Of a stretch of 16,890 bases of DNA, positions 6,971 to 13,536 are shown in pieces. Every line of letters begins with the position of its first letter. Position 1 is the stretch's first letter. A program made the position numbers and the translations under genes. The stretch spans positions 1 to 16,890 of the forward strand of contig JAGXHS010000017.1 in NCBI GenBank assembly GCA_024636075.1. Reading direction: 5' to 3'. Under the pieces are notes generated by a model, which saw nothing but the letters and a program-made list of their open reading frames with translations, was not told the origin of the DNA and ran no database searches. This DNA is from Propionibacteriaceae bacterium. Its GTDB lineage: Bacteria > Actinomycetota > Actinomycetes > Propionibacteriales > Propionibacteriaceae.

Positions 6971-8538
6971 GGCATCATCAGGATGAGAGCTTCGGGAACA
7001 ACTTCGGCCTCCATTCGGGTGCCTTCGCCTTCAGTGTCTCCATCGAGCTCGTAGGGCATTTTCTGCGCGACGGTGAACACCACCTTCTTGCCGGTACGTT
7101 CATCCACCCGGTCGTCGTTGCGGCGCTGGCGGGTGATCACCTGGGCCGCCATCTGCGCCCAATCCATCACCCCCGCTGGTGACGCGACCATGATGTCCAG
7201 TTTCCCGTCGGTCGGCGAGGCATCCGGGAACATCTGGATTCCGCCCTGCAACTGACCGACATTGCCCACCAGAGCCAGACTGGCCTTGCGGCGATGTTCC
7301 TTGCCGTCGTCAACCTGGTAACGCAGGTCCATCGGCTTCATCCCCATCTGCTGCGCAGCCGACAGGAAGTACGCGACTGACCCCACCATCTTCTTCAGGT
7401 CGGAGTTGGTGTGGGACATGATCTGGGCATCGATACCGATCCCTGCCATCACCGTGAAGTGCTGGGCACCGTCGTGATCGTCGTCGAAGGTCACCTTGAT
7501 CAGGTCGATCTTTCGGGGAACCCCGTCCAGCGCCACTTCCAGGGCCCGCACTTCATCCTTCGGGATGCCCAGATTGCGGGCGAGCAGATTGCCGGTGCCG
7601 GCTGGGATCAGCGCCAGGGGGGTGCTGGTGTTCGCCAACTCCGAACAAACTGCTCTCACGGTGCCGTCACCACCAGCAGCGAGAATCAGATCTACGTGCT
7701 GGTCCAGCGCCTGACGGGTCATCGCGAATCCGGGATCATCGCGTTTGGTGGTCAGCCACAACGGATCATCCCAACCCCGTGCCAGCAACTCGTAGTGGAC
7801 GTGGCGCCGGAAAGTGGTCATGTCCAGCACCTTGGACGGATTGTAGATGATGGCGCAGACCCCGCCCTGCCGCCCGGATGGCCTGTGGTGCCGGATCAGT
7901 TCCGGTGGCGTCATGTGCACACCGGCGACGATCAGTGAGGCCCCAGCGACGAAGAAACCCCAGAACAGCCCTCCGATGATGTCGCTGAACCAGTGCGCGT
8001 TCATGATCCAGCGATCCAGCGCAACCAGCGAGACCACGATCAGCGAGATCACCCGCCAGATGATGATCGTGAGCCGTGACTGCCGGGTCGCCGTGGTGGT
8101 CACAATGACGAGAACCGCAGCAGCGCTGACCATGGCCACGTGGGCGCTGGGGTAGGACGATCCGGCATAGGTGATCTCGTAGTCCAGAGGCGACGGTGGT
8201 CGCTGTCGGCCGATCAACCATTTCACTCCCGACGTCACCGGCCAGGCGAGCAGGACGCCGATCGTCAAGGCGTGGGCGATGTTGCGCAACCGTCGCTGCC
8301 AGGCCCAGATGGCCAAACCGAGCAGACACGCCGAGATCACCGCTGGGTGGGTGACCAGGGCAACGGCTGAGGCGATCTGGGCAGCAGCTGACTCAACCGC
8401 CAGCCGGGGGGTCTCAGATGTGGCGTCGATGCGGGCGAAGACCCCCGTCAGGAATGTGAGCAGGGTCCAGGCCAGGAACGCCAGCCCGCTCGTCAGCACA
8501 GCGATGAGACTGAAGCGTGACAGTTGTCGATCGGCCAT
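6961..8538 (-). CDS. PAP2 phosphatase / diacylglycerol-kinase-like lipid kinase fusion
   Basis: A 525-residue two-domain membrane protein. Residues about 1-210 are a PAP2 phosphatase with roughly five to six hydrophobic helices and all three motifs: K106 to RQRPP (111-115), SYPSAHVAM (128-136) with Ala for the usual Gly, and Arg176-x5-His182-x3-Asp186. Residues about 225-525 are a cytosolic DAGK/YegS-type kinase with AGGDGTVRAV (288-297, nucleotide binding) and IPAGTGNLLARNLGIP (311-326). PAP2 enzymes dephosphorylate phosphatidate or polyprenyl diphosphates and DAGK enzymes phosphorylate diacylglycerol or related lipids, so the fusion joins opposing activities; the true substrates are unknown. 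Start ATG 8538-8536 (MADRQLSRFS) is chosen because the longer reading to 8661 would run over the serS start. It is divergent from serS with a 71-nt gap and convergent with pheA. Confidence 0.92.
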   Translation of the reverse strand: MADRQLSRFSLIAVLTSGLAFLAWTLLTFLTGVFARIDATSETPRLAVESAAAQIASAVALVTHPAVISACLLGLAIWAWQRRLRNIAHALTIGVLLAWPVTSGVKWLIGRQRPPSPLDYEITYAGSSYPSAHVAMVSAAAVLVIVTTTATRQSRLTIIIWRVISLIVVSLVALDRWIMNAHWFSDIIGGLFWGFFVAGASLIVAGVHMTPPELIRHHRPSGRQGGVCAIIYNPSKVLDMTTFRRHVHYELLARGWDDPLWLTTKRDDPGFAMTRQALDQHVDLILAAGGDGTVRAVCSELANTSTPLALIPAGTGNLLARNLGIPKDEVRALEVALDGVPRKIDLIKVTFDDDHDGAQHFTVMAGIGIDAQIMSHTNSDLKKMVGSVAYFLSAAQQMGMKPMDLRYQVDDGKEHRRKASLALVGNVGQLQGGIQMFPDASPTDGKLDIMVASPAGVMDWAQMAAQVITRQRRNDDRVDERTGKKVVFTVAQKMPYELDGDTEGEGTRMEAEVVPEALILMMPKT

Positions 8539-8597
8539 CAGCCGATTGTTCCACCAGTCGAGCGAAAACCGGTGGCACAGGACCCAACGGCGCTCGA

Positions 8598-8603
8598 TAT
8601 GGT
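8598..8603 (+). promoter_or_regulatory. -10 box of serS (leaderless start)
   Basis: TATGGT fits TANNNT and is followed by exactly 6 nt before the serS ATG at 8610, placing the likely transcript start at the A of the start codon. There is no Shine-Dalgarno and no convincing -35. Confidence 0.5.
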
Positions 8604-8609
8604 GGGTGC

Positions 8610-9884
8610 ATGATCGACCCCAAGGTGTTGCGCACCGAACCGGACCGCGTCCGAGCCTCACAACTGGCTCGTGGCGAGTCCGTCGAGCTGGTTGACCAAT
8701 TGCTCGCTGCTGACAAGGATCGGCGCAGCAGCATCAGCGCCTTCGAAGGAGCCCGGGCAGAGCAGAAGGGTCTCGGCAAGCAGGTATCGAGCAGCCGGGG
8801 CGACGAGAAGGCGGCGCTGTTGGCACGCACCAGGGAGCTGGCCCAGCAGGTCCGCTCGCTGCAGGGCGAAGCCGATCAGGCCGGCGCCCGCTTCGACGAG
8901 TTGATGCTGAAGCTTGGGAACCTGGTGATCCCGGGGGTGCCGTCAGGCGGCGAGGACGATCTGCACGTCATCGAATCACACGGCACACCACGAGACTTCG
9001 CTGCCGAGGGCTTCGAACCGCGGGACCACCTGGAACTGGGCGAGATGCTGGGCGCCATCGACATGGAACGTGGCGCCAAGGTGTCCGGGTCCCGCTTCTA
9101 CTACCTGACCGGCCCGGGAGCCCTGCTGGAGTTCTCGCTCAGCCAGTTCGCCCTGTCGAAGGCGCTGGAGTGGGGCTTCACCCCGGTCATCCCGCCGGCA
9201 CTGGTGAAGCCGTCCGCGATGGAGGGCACAGGGTTCCTCGGTCAAGCCGCACAGGACGTCTATCATCTCGAAGCGGATGATCTGTACCTCGTGGGCACCG
9301 CGGAAGTGCCACTGGCCGCCTTTCACTCTGACGAGATCCTGGAGACCGACACCCTGCCGCGCCAGTACGCCGGCTACTCGCCGGCATTCCGTCGAGAGGC
9401 GGGCAGCTACGGCAAAGACACCCGCGGGATCTTCCGGGTGCACTGGTTCGACAAGTGGGAGCTGTTCGTCTATTGCGATCCGGCGCAGGCCGAGGCTGAG
9501 CACGAGCGGCTGCTGGGTTTCGAAAAGGAGTTCATCACCGCTCTGGAGCTGCCCTTCCAGGTGCTCGATGTCGCCTCCGGTGATCTCGGACTCAGCGCAG
9601 CGCGCAAGTATGACTGCTACGCGTGGTTGCCGACCCAGCAGCGTTACCGCGAGATCACCTCGACGTCGAACTGCACCCAGTTCCAGGCTCGCCGGTTGAA
9701 CATCCGCGGCCGCTTCGAGGACGGCGTCCGTCCGGTGGCGACACTGAACGGCACGCTGTGCGCGATGACCCGAATGATCATCATGCTGTTGGAGAACCAC
9801 CAGCAGGCGGACGGTTCGGTGCACATCCCCGAAGCGCTCCGTCCCTACCTCGGCGGTGTCGACGCCTTCCATCCCAAAGCCTGA
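8610..9884 (+). CDS. serS: Serine--tRNA ligase
   Basis: Charges tRNA-Ser (and tRNA-Sec where present) with serine, in the cytosol. Seen in the 424 residues: an N-terminal antiparallel coiled-coil arm (about 25-100) that binds the long variable arm of tRNA-Ser, then the class II core with the TAEVPL serine-pocket motif (230-235), motif 2 FRREAGSYGKDTRGIFRVHWFDKWE (split around 260-284) and motif 3 LNGTLCAMTRMIIMLLEN (379-396), including the RYREITSTSNCTQFQARR segment before it. Length is standard. ATG 8610 (MIDPKVLRTEPDRVRAS) matches the conserved SerRS N-terminus; earlier in-frame codons would enter the divergent lipid kinase promoter. A TANNNT box 6 nt upstream suggests a leaderless mRNA. 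The methyltransferase gene starts 10 nt after the stop. Confidence 0.98.
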   Translation: MIDPKVLRTEPDRVRASQLARGESVELVDQLLAADKDRRSSISAFEGARAEQKGLGKQVSSSRGDEKAALLARTRELAQQVRSLQGEADQAGARFDELMLKLGNLVIPGVPSGGEDDLHVIESHGTPRDFAAEGFEPRDHLELGEMLGAIDMERGAKVSGSRFYYLTGPGALLEFSLSQFALSKALEWGFTPVIPPALVKPSAMEGTGFLGQAAQDVYHLEADDLYLVGTAEVPLAAFHSDEILETDTLPRQYAGYSPAFRREAGSYGKDTRGIFRVHWFDKWELFVYCDPAQAEAEHERLLGFEKEFITALELPFQVLDVASGDLGLSAARKYDCYAWLPTQQRYREITSTSNCTQFQARRLNIRGRFEDGVRPVATLNGTLCAMTRMIIMLLENHQQADGSVHIPEALRPYLGGVDAFHPKA

Positions 9885-9894
9885 GCCCCCACCG

Positions 9895-10815
9895 ATGAGC
9901 GCTCGTCCGGTGAATCCGTCGGCATCCGTGGACTCGTCATCGGAGCACCGGGAGCTGAACCGGGCGTACTGGAACTCGAGGGCCTCGGCGCACGCTGCGT
10001 CCGACGACTATGCCGTCGAGGAGTTGGCCGCCGATCCGAACCGGCTGAGTGACGTGTTGCGCTTCGACGCGCCACGGCTGGGTGATCTCTCCGGGCTGGA
10101 CGTGCTGCACCTGCAGTGCCACATCGGTACCGATACCCTCTCCCTCGCCCGGATGGGCGGGAAGGTGAAGGGACTGGACCTCTCCGAGGTCTCCCTCGAC
10201 GAAGCCCGATCGCTGGCCGAGCGGGCAGGGGTGGCAATCGACTACCGCCACGGCTCGGTTGACCGGGCGGTCGAGGTCTTCGGTGTCGGCAACTTCGATC
10301 TCGTCTACACCGGCATCGGCGCGCTCTGCTGGTTGCCGAGCATCCGCGACTGGGCCGAAAGCGTCGCCCAGTTGCTGCGCCCGGGTGGGCGGCTGCACGT
10401 GCGTGACTCCCACCCGGTGCTGCAGTCGTCCTGCGCAATGGTGGTGCGCGACGAGCATCCCGACAACGAACAGCAGGGCTCGATGAGTGGCCCCGGCGAC
10501 ACCACCGTGGCGCTGGAGCTGCCCTACTTCGAGCAGCTGGAGCCCACGACCTGGCGCGACGAGGTCACCTATGTGGCCACCGACGCCGAGCTACCCGCTC
10601 TGGCGTCGGTGGAGTGGAATCATGGCATCGCCGAGACGGTAATGGCGGTGCTCGATGCCGGTCTGGAACTGACGAACCTGGTCGAGCATGATTCGGTGCC
10701 CTGGGACGCCCTTCCAGGCATGATGGTCGCCGATGAACGCGGTGAGTATCTGCTGAAGGATCGCCCGTCAAGGATGCCGATGACTTTCACCCTGATGGCT
10801 CGTCGACCAGGGTGA
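9895..10815 (+). CDS. Class I SAM-dependent methyltransferase
   Basis: A 306-residue methyltransferase of unknown substrate. Seen: motif I is LDVLHLQCHIGTDTLSLA (68-85), the atypical LQCHxGxDTLS version of the E/DxGxGxG SAM loop used by a widespread bacterial family; motif II acidic residue in VKGLDLSE (Asp95); then FDLVYTGIGALCWLPSI (134-150) and the LLRPGGRLHVRDSHPVL segment (160-176). The first 20 residues are Ser/Pro-rich and probably disordered. ATG 9895 is preferred over GTG 9856, which would overlap serS and add a Pro-rich run. No ribosome site precedes the ATG, so translation may be coupled to serS, 10 nt upstream. The next gene is convergent, 18 nt away. Substrate cannot be told from sequence or context. 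Confidence 0.86.
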   Translation: MSARPVNPSASVDSSSEHRELNRAYWNSRASAHAASDDYAVEELAADPNRLSDVLRFDAPRLGDLSGLDVLHLQCHIGTDTLSLARMGGKVKGLDLSEVSLDEARSLAERAGVAIDYRHGSVDRAVEVFGVGNFDLVYTGIGALCWLPSIRDWAESVAQLLRPGGRLHVRDSHPVLQSSCAMVVRDEHPDNEQQGSMSGPGDTTVALELPYFEQLEPTTWRDEVTYVATDAELPALASVEWNHGIAETVMAVLDAGLELTNLVEHDSVPWDALPGMMVADERGEYLLKDRPSRMPMTFTLMARRPG

Positions 10816-10833
10816 AACCCTCACCGGTGCGGG

Positions 10834-12242
10834 TCAGCTCCTGCGCCAAGGTCCAGTGATGGCGAACACAATCCCTGGATCCTGGGAGTTCGCGAACAAC
10901 ACCTGGCCGTTGTCGGAGAACGTCGCCCCGGCCATCTCGCTGTCCAGGTTGTTGCGCGCGAAGAAGGCGTAATTGCCGTCCAGGTCATCCAGCACCAAGT
11001 GGTTGACGCCCTCCCCGTCCTCGCAGATCATCAGCGCGCCATGTGGGTTGACGGTGATGTTGTCCGGACTGTCGGGCTGGGTGTCGACGTCCTCGCGCAC
11101 CGGCCAGTACACGACGAGCGTGATCGTCGAGGCATCGACGTCGAAGAACCACACCTGTCCGTCGTGCTCTGCCTCGGAGCCATCGCCTGTGCGGGCGAAC
11201 GAAGCGTCGAAGTAGAACCCGCCATCACCCCACCACATGCCCTCCAGCTTGCGTGACCGGGTGATGGGCTTCCCTTGGTCGAACTGCTTGCGAGTGGAGT
11301 TTGTTTGGGCATCGCGATCGGGCACCTCCTTCCACGTCACCGAATAGGTGGTGCCGAGCTTGTTGGCGACCGACAGGTCGGGTACGAAGGTGCCGTTGTC
11401 GGCGCAGTACATCGCCGTGAGGGTTCCAGCCGTGTCGTCCAGGGCGCGGAAATCGGTGTGGCGAGATGTGCGGCCCCTGGGCGCGCGGCCCTCGGGGGCC
11501 AGTGGTACAGCAGACCGTGGGGCCCATTGGCGTCCTCAGTGAGATACACGTGACCAGAGTGGGGGTCGACCACCACTGCCTCGTGGGGGAATCGACCGAA
11601 TGCCTTGATCGGTTTCGGATCGCGGTTGCCGCTCAGGTCGTGGGGATCGACCTCGAAGACGTAGCCGTGGTCCTTCAGGAGACCACCGCCAGCTTTGGAT
11701 TCGTTCTCTTCGCAGGTCAGCCAGGTTCCCCACGGTGTCACGCCTCCAGCACAGTTGCTGAGGGTGCCTGCCAGAGAGACCACTTCGGTGAGGCGCCGAC
11801 CGTACTTGTCAGTGGTGAGGGTTGTGGTGCCGCCAAATGCCGAACCGGCATCGTAGGTGAGACCGGAACGGTGCGGAACCGGCTGAACGGCCGAGGTTCC
11901 GTTCTCGTGGTTCGCGACCAGAACGTAGCCGGGGCCTCCCTGACTCCTGAAGCATCCGGTGCCGTCGTAGCGGGAGGGCGACTTCTCTCCGCCGTCGGTC
12001 AGCGTGGTTGACTTCAGCGGGGTTCCGTTGGCAACCGCCGCGACGCGGTACGAGAATCCCCGCGGCAGATCAAGCAGACCATCCGGGTCGGCGATCAGTG
12101 GACCGTAGCCGAAGCTGTGAGGCTGCCTCCCGCAGGCTTGCGCGGTGCTGGGTGACAACAGCGAGCCAGCGCTGCCGGCAACGCCTGCTGCCGCAGCGAG
12201 CCCGAGTGCAGAACGGCGTGAAAGCCGGGTCTGGTGGATCAC
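10834..12242 (-). CDS. phoX: PhoX-type (DUF839) secreted phosphatase with Tat signal, apparent frameshift
   Basis: Extracellular phosphatase of the PhoX family (iron/calcium enzymes releasing phosphate from esters). Start GTG 12242-12240 has GGAG at 12251-12248. Seen: twin-arginine signal TRLSRRSALGL (5-15) with a hydrophobic stretch and a likely cut near AQA (34-36); NHENG (111-115), FGGTTTLTTDKYG, LSNCAGGVTPWGTWLTCEE (161-179) with the metal-region Cys164, and FGRFPHEAVVVDPHSGHVYLTED. The second part, in another frame, carries the DNGTFVPDLSVANKLGTTY, LEGMWWGDGGFYF, PDNITVNPHGALMICEDG and FAITGPW motifs. The frames join at a G5 run (11494-11498): adding one G restores a continuous 469-residue protein reading LYHWPPEGRAPRG. 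As read, the protein would be cut after about residue 250 and end in an unrelated tail. It is downstream of the HAD gene on the same strand. Confidence 0.9.
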
Positions 12243-12380
12243 GATGTCTCCTTGGGGTCGGGGGTGAACTGAAGAATCGCAGATCAGCGTCCGGCGGATG
12301 GGTGTTGGCCACTGGTGCTTGCCGCCAACCGAACGGGGTCGCTGTCTCCTCGGATTCTGCTGTGACGCTACGATCCTTCG

Positions 12381-12420
12381 GTGACATGGGAGTGCCAGTG
12401 ACATGAGGTGATGGTGAACA
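12381..12420 (-). promoter_or_regulatory. Imperfect tandem repeats upstream of phoX, possible operator
   Basis: Two imperfect copies of about 17 nt sit side by side at 12387-12403 and 12404-12420 (plus strand pattern TGRG-GTG-NNN-GTGA-CA), with a further GTGACA at 12381-12386. On the phoX strand they read GTTCACC-, GTCACT- and GTCACC-like units. A second exact GTTCACC lies at 12269-12263, 21 nt before the start codon. GTTCACC is the core of the PhoP box described in Streptomyces, but the spacing here (16-17 nt) is not the 11-nt period of that box. Confidence 0.35.
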
Positions 12421-12438
12421 GAGGGTAGCCACTGGTGG

Positions 12439-13251
12439 TCACGCCCACGTGGACCCGATTGCGCTCCGTGAGAACCAGCGGTCCAGCTCGGTGACGGTGC
12501 CGAACTCGGCGAAGGTGCCGGTGACATGGTCAGCGGCAGCTCGGACCTCAGCAGGAGCGTCACCGATGGCGACGCCGCGTCCCGCCCACCGCAGCATCTC
12601 GATGTCATTTCGCCCGTCGCCCAGGGCCAGTACATCGGCGGAAGTGAGACCAAGGTCGGTGCAGACGCGCTCCAGCCCGGTGGCCTTGTTGACGCCGTAA
12701 GGCACGATGTCGAGCCAGGCCGAGTACCCGACGAAGTATTGAACCCCATGCATGCCGAGTTGTTCGGCCAGACGCAGGAAGTCGGTGTCCCTGGCGTTCG
12801 GGTCGCGGATCACGATGCGCATCGCAGGCGCGGTGCAGAGTTCCTCGACAGTGACCACCTTCATGTGGCCCTCCAGATCCCCATCGGGAAAGAGCCGGTT
12901 CAGCCGGAACCCGACGCCCAGATCCTCCACGGCGATGTGCAGGTGGGGAGCGATCTCCAGAGCACGGCGAATGACCGGTGCAGGATCGAACAGTTCCTTC
13001 AGCACCACCTCGAAGGGATCTCGCTGGGCGACCAGGGAGCCGTTGGAGCACACCACCAGCCCCGGCGGAAGGTCGAGCTCAGCCACCACCGGCTCCGTGG
13101 CGTACCAGCTCCGGCCAGTCGCCAACACCACCGGAACGTCGGCGTCCAGCACGCGCCGAACAGCGGCGTGCAGCTCGGCAGGAATCGATCCGTCGTGATC
13201 GGAAACGGTGCCATCAATGTCGAGCGCCACCAGGCGAGGAGTCCAACCCAT
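12439..13251 (-). CDS. HAD-superfamily phosphatase, Cof type
   Basis: A 270-residue hydrolase of the Cof/IIB branch of the HAD superfamily, which acts on sugar phosphates, nucleotides or other small phosphoesters in the cytosol; the substrate is not readable here. Seen: motif I ALDIDGTVSD (9-18) with the nucleophile Asp11 and acid/base Asp13, motif II VVLATGRS (41-48), a large alpha/beta cap (about 75-185), motif III Lys189 in GVNKATGLE, and motif IV ALGDGRNDIEML (209-220) for Mg2+ binding. ATG 13251 (MGWTPRLVALDIDGT) gives the usual short lead-in; ATG 13263 is a possible alternative adding four residues. A CATGCT box 7 nt before ATG 13251 could be a leaderless -10. phoX lies 196 nt downstream on the same strand, so phosphate recycling is a loose common theme. 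Confidence 0.88.
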   Translation of the reverse strand: MGWTPRLVALDIDGTVSDHDGSIPAELHAAVRRVLDADVPVVLATGRSWYATEPVVAELDLPPGLVVCSNGSLVAQRDPFEVVLKELFDPAPVIRRALEIAPHLHIAVEDLGVGFRLNRLFPDGDLEGHMKVVTVEELCTAPAMRIVIRDPNARDTDFLRLAEQLGMHGVQYFVGYSAWLDIVPYGVNKATGLERVCTDLGLTSADVLALGDGRNDIEMLRWAGRGVAIGDAPAEVRAAADHVTGTFAEFGTVTELDRWFSRSAIGSTWA

Positions 13252-13536
13252 GGTGACCAGCATGGCAGGCGCGCTGAAACGTCGGTGAACGGTGCCCGCG
13301 CTGAGATTGCCACTGCCTTCGGAGAAGCTACCCCCGATGTCCTCGTTCGCAACCCGCCGCGCCATGCCTGCTCGATCGGCGCATTGTTCGGGGGAACGAC
13401 TGCGCTCCGGGCTTGACAAGGGGTGACGGCACTGAAGAGGAACATCCCCAGGAACCTCACAGCAGGGCATCGGTCATTCCCCGTCGCGAAAAACAGGATG
13501 CGTCCCCTCGGATGCCGGGGATACTCTGGGCCGGTC
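13252..13536 (+). other. Divergent intergenic region HAD gene / ABC exporter
   Basis: 285 nt with no convincing gene. It holds a TACTCT -10 candidate for the ABC operon at 13522-13527, a possible HAD -10 (CATGCT, minus strand 13264-13259), a GTTCACC on the minus strand at 13290-13284, and a perfect TTGACA at 13413-13418 with no matching -10 downstream. The exporter frame is open up to GTG 13423, but residues encoded at 13423-13536 do not look like an exporter N-terminus. Confidence 0.45.
13522..13527 (+). promoter_or_regulatory. -10 box of the ABC exporter operon (near-leaderless start)
   Basis: TACTCT fits TANNNT and ends 9 nt before ATG 13537, so the transcript would begin within about 0-3 nt of the start codon. 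No Shine-Dalgarno precedes this ATG. This is also the reason for preferring ATG 13537 as start. Confidence 0.45.

Noticed and set aside
8976..9872. Open frame (298 codons) on the minus strand across serS
   Set aside because: Mirror of seryl-tRNA synthetase motifs 2 and 3, with no independent support.
10811..10825. GGTGA-N5-TCACC hairpin between the methyltransferase and phoX as a terminator
   Set aside because: Only a 5-bp stem, no T-run on either strand, and it overlaps the methyltransferase stop codon.
12526..13416. Open frame (296 codons) on the plus strand across the HAD gene
   Set aside because: Antisense to all four HAD motifs; no recognisable domain of its own.
13413..13418. Perfect TTGACA as a promoter -35 for the ABC operon
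   Set aside because: No TANNNT box lies 16-19 nt downstream, and a better -10 sits directly in front of ATG 13537.
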